A DNA stretch of 64,000 nucleotides from Acanthaster planci (Eukaryota > Echinodermata > Asteroidea > Valvatida > Acanthasteridae). The DNA is taken from positions 27,662 through 91,661 of the forward strand of contig NW_019091757.1 in assembly GCF_001949145.1 (NCBI RefSeq). Reading direction: 5' to 3'. Numbering within the stretch: position 1 is the first letter of the stretch; each line of letters opens with the position of its first letter. Of the stretch, positions 22,301-31,998 are shown piece after piece. Both the position numbers and the translations under genes were made by a program. A model generated the notes under the pieces. It searched no databases and was not told the origin of the DNA. It saw only the letters and a program-made list of their open reading frames with translations.

Positions 22301-25300
22301 ATCGGAAAATGTTGATCTTTTTGCGAAATTCCTGCAACAATGACATATAGGGTAACTTGATGAACAAATATCAACTTAAACAAGAACGGCTTATCATTTA
22401 TATTTTCAAGTGAAATTGTTTGACATCAAGTAAGCAGCCGAGCCCCTCAATCTTAGATCATTAACCAACTATACTGGCTGCATTCTTTCAAGGGAAATTT
22501 CTTTAAGGCAATGTCTAACATCAACCCTTCACCACGTACACCTGCATATTACAATTCATTCCCTGCTCATGCTGTTGTCAGGATACCCACACATTTGGGG
22601 ATATCTGGTTAACAGCTAGAATCTGATTCTTGGTTTTCTATTAAAATCAAATACAAAAAAACATGACTGTGCATAGATTTACCGTGTAACTCAATAGCGA
22701 GATCCCTCCTGCCAATCTTTTCCAGCGCCTCCCCGAGGCTTTCTACTTGATTGAGGCGATGCACTTCTTTCCAGTAGAACAGCATGAAGACAATTTTGGC
22801 TGAATCGGTTTTCAGCACATCACTTTTGCAGAAATCGATATTTTCCCCGGATAAGCCAAGGTTTTCAGCCAACCCCTGTAGCGATGCGTAGTGGAGTCTC
22901 TGGGCTATTTTGCTTAGTGTGCGTTGGGACAGCTCTACCTCTGAAACAGACCAAAGGAAGCTTAGGTAAAATAAAATATCCTTATTTGTGATTCATGTTT
23001 CACAGAAAAGATATTGAAAAACTGTTCATAACAATGTACCTTTCGGAGAGAAAGAAAACGTGTGGCATATATCTTAAAGTCTCATCCTCACAATGTAGGC
23101 ATTATTTGTAACTATTATAAACAATATTTGGAAACAGAAATTATGGATCACCTGTTGTCGTTGCATCCAGTGTTGTTTGTTCTTGTGATGCACCTGCTTC
23201 ATTCTTCAATTTTTCATCTGCAGACATGTGACCAGGCTGGTTTGATGCCTGGACGCTAGCCTCGTGTTCTTCATAATAAAAAAGTGAGACCCTGTATTAC
23301 ACGAGAATTGCACCTACATCGGCATAGTTGTTTTGTATTTCCGAGAAATGTAAACAGAAGGAAGCTTGCTTGTAATTCTTATTTAGCATAACCTCTAAGT
23401 AAACTGTTCAAGAAAATTTTTAAAAAGGCTGAATTTAAGCAAAGAATGTGAAACTGTTAACTTTCTACACTGTTGGGCTTCCATTGCCCAGAGATTAAAT
23501 CATTTTTACCGCGTACAAACAGCTGCGTAGCTTAAGAGAAATATTTGTGGATAAACTGATTCTGCCAACTAAATCAGCCAACTTGATTTTTTAAAGTTTC
23601 TTTTTTTTTTTCATCTTCTTCTCTTTTTTTTTTGGTAATAACCGGCCTTAGGCCCTACAGTAGATGATATGATCTCCATTTCTTAGCAAAAAGTGGTGTG
23701 ATTTTAGACATTAGAAGGGCATTTTTAAAGTTCACGTGCAAAATTAAAAGCTACGTAATTATGCATGCTTTAGCCTACTGATCACCCCAAATAGACTGAT
23801 GCAGTTCGCCCCTCCCACTGCTCATGTGAGACATTAACACGTGCCACCAGGGCATGTTGCTGGATGCCCGACATAAATTACAGCTGTGAGAGGTCAAACG
23901 ACCACGGGTGTTTAATGGACAAGTCTGTTTCCATCAGAACTGGAGGTCAGGGTTGTATAGGCATGTTTAATTCTACCCTGAACTGTGAATTTGGAAATCT
24001 ATCTAGCGTCCAGAAAAAAAGCACATATGAACAAGATTCAAGATTCAAAATTCAAATTTATTATTGTCCATGCAAAAATTCACATAGAAATTTACTTTCC
24101 ATTGGCTTGTTGCAAACAGTAAGTTATTGCATTCATCAATGTTACAGTCACAATCAATAACAAGACAACGAGAGTGCATTAAAGTAGGCCGTAACATAAA
24201 TGGCAGTCACAGGCTACAAAGATAATAATTTCCTTAATGACATTGCATATTCTCACCCTTTATTACCAATGAAAGTGTGTCGGGGAAGGATATCCAAATA
24301 AATAAAGTACCGTCTCACATTTGCATTTTAACAGTTGCGATTGAATTTAGACAAAATGACTGTCTGTATCGAAGCCGAAATGTGAGTGGGCACAGACGAA
24401 TCCAAGAACGAGTTTGGTTTGGCTTTAAACCAAAACAAAAACTACTTTGCATTTTGACAATGGTGTAATTCTGATAGCCCTATACACACAATGCTTTATG
24501 AAGATATATTACCTCGCAATTCCTTCATCAGATGCCCACTCCCAATTTTCTTCAGGACTGTGCATAATCTATCCACGTGATTTCCAGGCTGCCTGTCTCT
24601 CCAGCTAAGGAGCAAGGAGAAGAATAGGTCTACTTTTTCCTTGGTCTCCAGTATCCTGCCAAAAGCCCGGAATTTTGCGATTTCTTCTTTGTCGCAGCCA
24701 AGACTTTCAGCCAACCTCACTGGCGCTCTGCTGCGGAGTTTCCAAGCTATCATTTGTAGTGTTTCCCTGGATATTCCGTCTGCAAAATGGTTTGGAAAAT
24801 TACTTTTGTCACACAAACATTTCGCCTATGTGTTATATCATCATTGCTAAATTACACCCAAGTCGGACATTCGCAATGTAATTCGCCCGAAGTTCATCTT
24901 GATGCCATAGGGGTTTCTCGTATTTTATAATTTTCGGCTGTACACCTTCCCAGTATATCATGCTAATTGTGGTGAAGCCTGATTAGAAGATGGTAAACAC
25001 GCATCAGATTTGCAAACGGTCTTTATTCACATCGAAGTGTCATTATGTTTCATACGCGTCCGGGAGCTTTGGGCTTTCCTAAAAATGATTACTTGTCACC
25101 TCGTCTGAATGCAGTGCATTTGCACTTACTTCTCAAAGGATACAGGAGTACACGTTTACTCAGTATACAGCAGCTTGTCTTAATTAAAAAAAAAGAGAGA
25201 ACAGACCAGTTTGTCAAATTACTCAAGTGTGTCACGTGCCTGCTTTCCTATATACCTACCCAACTTAACGTTGGCTGAAGGGGTAGGCCCCTCCCTATAT

Positions 25301-25510
25301 GGGTTTTTGTCAATTCGACGTAATGGTGACACACAGCAGCATTTAAACTTACGCTGTCTCTTCTGTAAACCAGTCGGTTTTCAAAAGCAACATATCCTCT
25401 ACACGTTACCCACCAGCCTCCAACGCACCTGCTTCTTGGAGGGTGTCACCGTGGGGCGTTTGTTCCTTTCTCCCCTGGCGCCTTCTCTCTCCCCCGTTCC
25501 ATTCAGCCAT
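16481..25510 (-). CDS. NLR-2: triple-Death NACHT-LRR receptor, 8 exons, frameshifted
   Basis: Minus-strand model. Exons: 25429-25510 (ATG at 25510), 24513-24779, 23152-23268, 22683-22940, 22221-22331, 21757-21822, 20355-20621 and 16481-19399. All internal junctions are GT-AG and phase 1. The sum is 4087 nt, one more than a multiple of three, which matches a visible single-base frameshift near 17470 inside the LRR region. Without it the product would be about 1361 residues: N-terminus, Death, linker, Death, two linkers, Death, NACHT, winged helix, LRRs. The exon order is the same as in NLR-1, and the two share an LRR insert that NLR-3 lacks, so they arose by tandem duplication. It is either a recent pseudogene, a truncated receptor with few LRRs, or an intact gene with an assembly error; the otherwise clean frame favours the last or a very young lesion. 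Confidence 0.82.
19400..20354. other. NLR-2 intron 7
   Basis: No exon or repeat recognised, apart from a TGACGTCA octamer at 19699-19706. Confidence 0.5.
20355..20621 (-). CDS. NLR-2 exon 7: Death domain
   Basis: 267 nt, phase 1 (acceptor ttcttgcag, donor CAAG|gtattg). Begins EELTDNTLYTISQNFDPRKL, includes LAAKLGLENV, FPNNVVEQTYRLLIDWKQRQP and ends LLQG. It is closely similar to NLR-1 exon 7, including DPRKL, FPNNVV and the helix-5 Trp. Confidence 0.9.
20622..21756. other. NLR-2 intron 6, nothing recognised
   Basis: Contains a run of C/G near 20692-20700 and a small duplication of 'gaaatgtcacaac' near 21457-21482. No exon supported. Confidence 0.5.
21757..21822 (-). CDS. NLR-2 exon 6: polar linker
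   Basis: 66 nt, phase 1, acceptor gactgtag, donor GAAG|gtatct. It encodes SEETSDQSGQLTTSRSVGS and a few more residues. The ETSDQSGQL core matches NLR-1 exon 6. Confidence 0.75.
22221..22331 (-). CDS. NLR-2 exon 5: polar linker
   Basis: 111 nt, phase 1, acceptor ttgttgcag, donor TTGG|gtaaaa. It encodes a polar spacer starting GISQKDQHFPITLEK and ending AAAETLG. It has the same length as NLR-1 exon 5, and the ends (GNDAAAET / AEDATAEP) are similar. Confidence 0.7.
22683..22940 (-). CDS. NLR-2 exon 4: Death domain
   Basis: 258 nt, phase 1 (acceptor ctgtttcag, donor CACG|gtaaat). Contains LQGLAENLGLSGENIDF, VFMLFYWKEVHRLNQVESL and LEKIGRRDLAIELHG. Death-domain helix pattern with the helix-5 Trp present; counterpart of NLR-1 exon 4. 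Confidence 0.86.
23152..23268 (-). CDS. NLR-2 exon 3: polar linker
   Basis: 117 nt, phase 1. The acceptor ttatgaag is weak in pyrimidines; the donor is ACAG|gtgatc. It encodes ASNQPGHMSADEKLK and SQEQTTLDATTTG; the SQEQT-x(2)-DAT motif also occurs in NLR-1 exon 5. Confidence 0.68.
23269..24512. other. NLR-2 intron 2
   Basis: AT-rich with T-runs near 23600. No exon or mobile element supported. Confidence 0.5.
24513..24779 (-). CDS. NLR-2 exon 2: Death domain
   Basis: 267 nt, phase 1 (acceptor accattttgcag, donor CGAG|gtaata). Contains GISRETLQMIAWKLRS, RLAESLGCDKEEI, LFFSLLLSWRDRQPGNHVD and ends LMKELRG. A complete Death domain with Trp in helix 5. The NLR-1 counterpart is internally shortened. 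Confidence 0.86.
25429..25510 (-). CDS. NLR-2 exon 1 (start codon)
   Basis: ATG at 25510-25508, encoding MAEWNGGERRRQGRKEQ then about ten residues to GCAG|gtgcgt, phase 1. It matches NLR-1 exon 1 at the protein start and in donor phase. In-frame codons upstream of this ATG are taken as 5' UTR. Confidence 0.77.
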
Positions 25511-26641
25511 TGTGACTGGACGAAAAGAGAGAGCAAAGATAAAAAAAAATTTCCAGGGGAGTGGGGGTATTTTCTCACAAATCTTCAGACGACCTGACTT
25601 CCGTATCACAGTTTGAATTTCAAGCATTGGAAAGTAAATGAGGAAATCGTTTGCAGTTTCTAAGGAATATGTTCCCATCCACATTGCCTATACCCTGTGT
25701 AATCCTAAATACATCTTGCTTAGAGATAATATGGCAACGTGTCGCCACAACAAATGCAAAAGAAACGTCACGAACATTTTATCCCAGACGGTCAATGGTA
25801 ATGAGATTTGCCAAAGTCAATATTTCATCACTTGACCGGTGGTCAGTGTTTTTGTGGACTGCAGACGATGAACAAGTTGCCTGTACATGTATATCTCGAT
25901 TTTGTACCAGGTGCAAATATATATTTACTTCTACAACGATCCTATATAACGGGAGAGCAATAGTTCCAAAGTTCACACACGTCCATGTTTCGAAATTTCT
26001 ACACCGACAAATTTGCAAACGACCCGGTTTCAGATCGTGTGACCCATGCAAACCACTCAAACTTTTTTCAATAATACACATGCACGCAAATTGCATGTGT
26101 ATTGAATATAACCACATTACTGATCGAAAATCAACGTACTGACAAAACTTCTCGATCAAGCAATGCATGTTTGGTTGCACATTGGGCTTCATGTATTAAG
26201 AGATGGCCCGTTTGACATAGCACCAGCACTAGTAGCATATCCCGCTCCGCGCATTCATGCCTAGAGCCATTCTAGAACTAGGCCTATATAGAAGAAATAT
26301 ACGAAAGCTACTTACCTTAGTTTACCCCAGCAATGGTGAAAGGTGCATGATCACGTTTAGTGTGAATTACAAAGGCTAATAGGGTCGGAAAACTCTCACA
26401 AAATCCACATTTTGTCAGTAACACCAGTGAGTGCAGTACGGTACAAACTATAGTTGATTTTTGTTCATTTCAGTGCCCCCTCGTTGCTTCCGTAGAATAT
26501 TGCATGATCCTCAGGATTGGAAATACTGCACATGTAATTCGTTGTTCACATGCAGGGCATTCTTATACAGTGACAGTAAAAGTCCACATGATCTTCAACA
26601 ACTGAATCAGTCGGACATTTCGTCTGGAGAGAAGCACAGGC
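25511..26641. other. Divergent intergenic region NLR-2 / KCTD-A
   Basis: About 1.1 kb between two oppositely oriented start codons, so it should hold both promoters. A strong donor-like 'ctaag|gtaagtag' on the minus strand near 26316 has stops in all useful frames and could close an untranslated NLR-2 leader exon. On the plus strand 'cacatgcag' near 26545-26553 could be the acceptor of a leader intron for KCTD-A. Confidence 0.4.
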
Positions 26642-27340
26642 ATGGATGGCATTGTGAGTCTCAATGTTGGCGGCTGCCTGTACGCTACAACCCTGCTGAC
26701 AGTGACCCGCTACCCGGATTCCATGCTGGGCGCCATGTTCAGCGGTGAACTCGACCCGTCCCGGCGTGACGCAAACGGGGCCTTTGTCATCGACGGGGAC
26801 GGGCCAGTCTTTCGACACATCCTGAACTTCCTTCGGCGAGGCAGGCTGATTCTTCCAAAGGACTTCCAGGAGTGGGATCTGCTGGAATCCGAGGCCGACT
26901 TCTACCAGCTTGAGGCTTTGTCTGAGGCAGTGAAGGCCGAAAAGTATCGGAGATTCATACCGGAAGACGCCATCGAGGAGAATTTTGAGTTCATTGAGAT
27001 ATCCGTTTGTGAAAACCTGAGTTACAAATATATTGGAAGCGAGAAGTATTTGAAAAGTTCACGTGATCTGACAGAGTTGCTCTTAGAGCGTGATATACTG
27101 GTATCAAATATTTCAGAACATAATCGAAGCGACGGACGGATGCAAAACACGACCTACACAATTCAAGCGAGACCTGATAGTGGGAGTGATTTTCAAGCTG
27201 AATTTGAACGTCGAAAGGGATCGATATTCCGTGAAATAACTACTAGACACAGGTTCAAGATGAAAAGACGGTCCTACACTACGTCCCCTTCCGGTGCGAA
27301 AGAATTCAAGTGGACATTTTCCAAATTCAAACATCTTTAG
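26642..27340 (+). CDS. KCTD-A: BTB/T1-domain protein, single exon
   Basis: 232 codons, ATG in context ggcATGG, stop TAG at 27338. The N-terminal BTB (T1-type) domain, about residues 3-90, has SLNVGGCLYATTLLTVTR, YPDSMLGAMFSG, VIDGDGPVFRHILNFLRRG and EWDLLESEADFYQ. The C-terminal half has the conserved FEFIEISV strand, then diverges. Overall it resembles the KCTD6/KCTD21 branch, whose vertebrate members act as adaptors for Cullin-3 ubiquitin ligases; that role is inferred. Its C-terminal region is the most diverged of the three intact copies. It is divergent from NLR-2 with about 1.1 kb between starts. Confidence 0.9.
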   Translation: MDGIVSLNVGGCLYATTLLTVTRYPDSMLGAMFSGELDPSRRDANGAFVIDGDGPVFRHILNFLRRGRLILPKDFQEWDLLESEADFYQLEALSEAVKAEKYRRFIPEDAIEENFEFIEISVCENLSYKYIGSEKYLKSSRDLTELLLERDILVSNISEHNRSDGRMQNTTYTIQARPDSGSDFQAEFERRKGSIFREITTRHRFKMKRRSYTTSPSGAKEFKWTFSKFKHL

Positions 27341-27620
27341 TCTTTAGGTTGTTCCTCACTGAATCAAGAGGCAGTTCTAAACACACCTGTCACAAAGCCA
27401 CGAGGGACAGAATTCTCGAACTCGGTAGATATGTTTGTTCGTTTTCAGGAAAGAAATGTAGCAAAATGTTTATAATTGAAACTTACGACGATTTAATAAC
27501 AAACATTTGCTTCCGTATTTTAAGCAGCAGTAAAAGGAGCAAGGCAGTTTTTACATAATACATGTTCAAAAAGAGTGATCCCTGTTCACCACTCCCAAGG
27601 TTGTACCTTCTGATAGACCG

Positions 27621-27808
27621 TCGCGGCGTTCCCAATTTCAGTCGTATTCCTGAACGTACAGTATAAATTAAAAACCCGTAGTGGGATGGTACCAGGTGAT
27701 TAGGAGGTCGGAATCAAATCGTAGAATATAGTCTGGTTCTTTGAATTTAACGTTTTCAAATAAATACACTATACGTTGGGGGAAAGACTGAAATTGGGGA
27801 CGCCGCGA
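27621..27808. mobile_element. Fold-back (inverted repeat) element
   Basis: 'cgcggcgttcccaatttcagtc' (from 27622) is the near-exact reverse complement of 'gactgaaattggggacgccgcg' (to about 27807). Complementarity continues inward through 'aacgtacagtataaatta' against 'taaatacactatacgtt'. Arms are about 50 bp with a spacer of about 90 bp. No coding capacity, MITE-like. Confidence 0.7.
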
Positions 27809-27920
27809 ATACAGTGCATTGGGGTGTGATCCCTGGCCACAGGCGTTTCAGATTTAATGGCTCCTTGCTATAGCGCCCCCAAACAGAGATATTGACAAAT
27901 GGGAAGAGCCACCCACATAG

Positions 27921-27993
27921 CACTGGATTGTTCAGTTGGTAGAGCACTGGTACAGTGTTCCAGGGGTCGCAGGTTCAAATCCCACTCTAGTCA
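27921..27993 (+). repeat. tRNA-like sequence, probable SINE head or tRNA pseudogene
   Basis: A 73-nt segment folds loosely as a cloverleaf. The acceptor 'cactgga'/'tctagtc' pairs at 6 of 7 positions, the D stem 'gttc'/'gagc' pairs, and the anticodon stem 'ctggt'/'tccag' pairs at 4 of 5. The B box is 'ggttcaaatcc' and the A box 'cagttggtagagcactgg'. Position 33 is C instead of U and the T stem is poorly paired, so a working tRNA is unlikely. Confidence 0.55.
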
Positions 27994-29647
27994 ATTTCTT
28001 TGTTTCATCCCGACAGTTTTAATTAATCAAGGAAAATATAGCTGTTAGAAGGTTGTGAAGGTAGTTGAGGTGCTAGTATGTATATTGTGCTAGGTATTAA
28101 AGTGATTTTCGACATTTTTAGTTGTTCACACGAATTGAAAGATTTTTTGCAATCGCACATTATTTTAAATGACGGGAAACAAAGCACCAAATATCTTGAC
28201 AAAGAACGAGTGATTGCTGAAGGACAAGTCTTCAATTTTGTGGGAAGGCAAATTATTCTTGCAAACAAGTCATGTACTGTTTCAAACAGTCATTCAGGCT
28301 CATTTTCTTTGCTACCTGACTATATAAACAGCATTGATTAATCACAAAATTAGAAAGTATAACTTGTCCATAAAATAGACATATTATTAATCAAGAATTA
28401 TAAACTAGAATCACTATGTAGATCTTTAGTCGATAACACATTGGAACAAACTAATTGATTTTTGGCATTCACTCCCTACTCCTTAAAAAGCAAAAGAAAC
28501 ATTCCAATAAACTTTGTGGATGTAAATTTCTTAGCTTGTCTTTTTATTATTACTAGTTGATATTGAATTAAGAAGCACCCGTAAAACGAGGTGAAAAGGA
28601 ACACCTTGGTAAATAATGACAAAAAAGCTGAACAATTGTCGCAGTTTTCTTTAAGTAATACTCAAAACCCTTCTATTTCCTCAATGTATGTTCCAAACAT
28701 GTTTCCCAACCATTACCCCGGCCTCTTGACGGACAACTAACCTCTACCTTTGCGTGGAAGAAAAACTGTTGTCTTGGAACACATCTCAAATCACGATATT
28801 ATCGAAACATTGCATATTTATCTGTATCGACTGGAGCGATCCATTAGATTTCACAGCTGAAGGACACCACACATACAGTCTTGCATCATGTGAAGCTTGT
28901 AGAAGAAATCATTTGGATGTGTGCAAATACTTTTGCCCTGTTTGATCTTTTTTATCTTCATTTTTTTGTGTAACAACTGGGGTAAAAAGGGACGTGATGC
29001 CACGAGACTGCAAACCTCAACCTCGGGCAGAAACATGTGCCGAGCAGAGTAAAGATGACTTTAAATTGGTTATTGTAACTGTAAAGCGAGGAATGAGCTT
29101 AACGATATAGACTCAAAACAGAATGGTATCCATTATTTTCAGACACCTCAAGCACTCACCCTTCACAAAGGTGGACTTTTGATTTCTGCAAAGATCTTTG
29201 AGGATTACGCCTTTTTGAGAGTCCAGAAATGTGTAGAACGTAGTAATCCATTACATACTCATTAGAGAATTATAATTCTGCCAGTTTTAGCAGTATTCGT
29301 AGCCTGCAATGTAGCAACGCGCTTTAGAATGTTTCACTGAAATGCCCCAAATTCAGTTTGTTTAACAATGTTTTCCCAGACTGAGTGTAAATCACGAGAG
29401 ACCACGCCAATGCTGTCATGTATGATTTCAATAAAATATCCTCGGTTTAATTGAAACGAGAACACTTGATGTAGTAAGCACGCATTATTCCAAGTATCTC
29501 TGGGAGGACTACTGTAAAAGCGAGGTTAATGCTCATATGATATTCATTACTACATCACGTCAGTGGTGTAGTTGAGTTTGTAATAATCCAAGTCCAATCC
29601 AAGCTGAGTCCGTGGACTAGAATTGCCTATCTGATAAGCACACACAC

Positions 29648-30180
29648 ACGGCAATTCGTACACACTAAAGAAATACCACCAAAACATCGCTGGATATCCG
29701 ACACTTTCTCCAAAAGAATGAAAGCTGCAGGTTGAAGCCTGTTATCTTCTTGTAACTCAACTATTCAATTTCGAATAGTGCAATTTGTCGGAATTCGTAA
29801 TTTCTTTACGGATTTTACGTCAGAAATGTAAACACTTATGCCCGGCTGACAAGAAAATACGGCAATTTCTGCACAAGAAACACCACCCAAACATAGCTGT
29901 ATGTCCGACGTTTTCTGTAAACCCGTGAAGTTGCGGATTTGTAGGTTATTTCAGGTTATAGTCCACCTACTCAGCTTCCAAACAATGTATAATTTGTCTG
30001 GAATCGTCATCACCTAACCACGGAATCGAAGAGTCGTACCCATACGTAAACGCATATATACGGCAATTTCCACACAACCAAGAAACAACATGGGACATTC
30101 CGTCAAAACCCATGGAACTTCGAGATATTTTTGTTATTCCGTGTTTTCGCCCTAGTGTTTAGCTTTGGAACAATATACAA
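29648..30180. repeat. Divergent ~200-bp tandem repeat, about 2.6 copies
   Basis: Units start at 29648, 29859 and 30060, each with 'acggcaatt' followed by 'cacaa..aaga.a...acca', then 'tccgacattttct..aaa', and near the end 'caat.ta.aatttgt'. Periods are 211 and 201 bp. Copies have drifted considerably, so this is an old satellite remnant. Confidence 0.65.
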
Positions 30181-30614
30181 TTTGTACAATGTACACTTTT
30201 TTGTACAGTGTACATTTTGGCTCCAGTGAGTCTTTGAAAATGGACAACAGAAAATTCAAGATTGAAAACCACAACCTAGTGCTCCTTCACCCGCATTCAT
30301 GGCATAGCAGGCCCAAAGGGAGTCGAGTGCAGCCCGACAGTGCCAGCCCTAGATCTGTTACTGTTGATTCATTAGTAACATTCACTGCGCGCCTGCACAG
30401 CTTTTTATACTGAGATCACTGAGAAGAAATAGACCCAAACACTGTCGGGACGGTTTCCTCGTCGAAATTAAGGAAATTAAGATTAAAAGTGAAAATAAAT
30501 CAGCATCAGTCACTATATTCATACCTAGAAAATTACCTTGTGGGTTCTGCCCCGAGGGAAATAAAAAAAATGGTGAGGGAAAAATCCAAAAGTTATGCGG
30601 TGTTGANGTCGGCC

Positions 30615-30697
30615 ATACGTCTCGAACCTGTACTAAGGTGCTCACCTGGACTTCGCGGACAGTCCCAGCCGAAGAGCTTACCCGTTAGGCTAAGGTA
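30615..30697 (-). repeat. tRNA-derived SINE-like fragment
   Basis: On the minus strand an A-box-like 'tagcctaacgggtaagc' is followed about 50 nt later by a B-box-like 'ggttcgagacg'. No cloverleaf could be drawn. It lies about 75 bp from a second tRNA-like fragment on the same strand. One undetermined base (30606) sits beside it. Confidence 0.45.
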
Positions 30698-30770
30698 CTG
30701 CTGGTATTTGATGGGGTGAATTAGAGCTCCTTATAGCTACTGACCGGGAGCAAGCGTTGGGAAAAATAAA

Positions 30771-30848
30771 AAGCCACCTCTGGGATTCGAACCCGCCGGA
30801 TAACGATGTGATAACCGCGAGCTTAACCACTCGGCCATTTCAGAGATA
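30771..30848 (-). repeat. tRNA-derived SINE-like fragment (Ser/Leu-like promoter boxes)
   Basis: On the minus strand 'tggccgagtggttaagc' is a textbook A box of class II tRNAs and 'gggttcgaatccc' a perfect B box. The acceptor stem does not pair and no long variable arm is visible. A SINE head or tRNA pseudogene is likelier than a gene. Confidence 0.55.
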
Positions 30849-31743
30849 TTGCTTTTCGTCGTTCATACAAAGTAGATCAGTAACCTCACTGCACAGAATG
30901 TTGCTGCGTAAAGACAGAGTGATTAAACGCGACAATAGTGCATCACAAGCAAAAGTACACATTCAAACACCCAAACAGCATTTGGTCATCAACATTAAAT
31001 GCTCTCCCTGACAGCTTCTCTGAAGTATTTTTAAATGAGAGTGCATCAATATGGGCAAATATCCTGACCACGTCGATACACCTGTCTATACATGTCCGAA
31101 CTCTTTCATAGTATTATGTGAATGACACGCCTTTTTTCCTTTTGGGGACTGGGGGGGATGAGTTTTCTCTGTTTCATTTACAGGTACACGCACACGAATT
31201 TCTTGCCCAAATTGTCTTGGTTTTACCAAGGACTCTTATTGTTACCGTAAAGTTGTTTTCCTTTTATGCAGTGTTCACATTGATCTGTTCCTGATCAATG
31301 ATTGATTCAACAACCTTCACTTCCTGTTTATTTTCTGTATGTATAGTCTTTACTTAATGTTTATCTTATTTGTTTGTTTTTCTTTTGAATTTGTGTAGTA
31401 CAAGTTTGACAGTTAACATTTAAGTGCTTTCCAGCTAAGATTTTATGTTTCACTTTTTATTTCAAATTATTGCATTTCTACCTTGTATTCAGTATATAAA
31501 CGACTTTTGAATCTCCATTTTATGCATTGTATTAACATAAGTTTCTGTATTCTCTCGCCAGATTTGCAAACAGTTACTTCAATTAATTTTTCATTTTGAT
31601 TATGGTTTGAGAATTTCTAGTTTATCCATGCTGAAATTTCCGAGTAATACTTCCACTCCTCAATGCACGCAGTCAGCAATTCTACGACCACAGAGTTGAC
31701 CACAGATTCAAGAAGTTACACCACCCAGCTTGCACCCCACTCT

Positions 31744-31998
31744 ATATGTGACCCACTCTGTGAAAGTGAGTCTTAAGTAGCCAGAGCCACTTTTTGAGTT
31801 TTGATTGGAAAGAGCAAATTGAGTATTTTGTTTTGATGTATCAATCAGACTGGCATCCTTATGAAAGTGGATGTTCCATGGTGAACAAAGCTGGGGGTCC
31901 CTATTGGTTTACACTGCGCAAAATTATTCTAATGAACCTTTTACTCCAACGTGACTCTGGCAACTTAAGACTCATTTTCACAGAGTGGGTCACATATA
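31744..31998. mobile_element. MITE with ~45-bp terminal inverted repeats
   Basis: 'tatatgtgacccactctgtgaaagtgagtcttaagtagcc' (left, from about 31743) is mirrored by 'ggcaacttaagactcattttcacagagtgggtcacatata' (right, to 31998) with only a few mismatches. Outer flanks are TA-rich, compatible with TA target duplication. About 255 bp in all, no coding capacity. The high arm identity suggests recent activity compared with the other elements here. Confidence 0.85.

Noticed and set aside
26290-26335. Strong donor-like site on the minus strand proposed as an NLR-2 coding exon end
   Set aside because: A stop codon lies directly before it in the required frame; at most it ends an untranslated leader.
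27921-27993. Functional tRNA gene
   Set aside because: No U at position 33, a mismatched T stem and a first-pair mismatch; better explained as a SINE head or tRNA pseudogene.
28078-28341. 87-codon plus-strand frame beginning MYIVLGIKVIF
   Set aside because: No domain, no splice sites and no similarity to any other part of the window.
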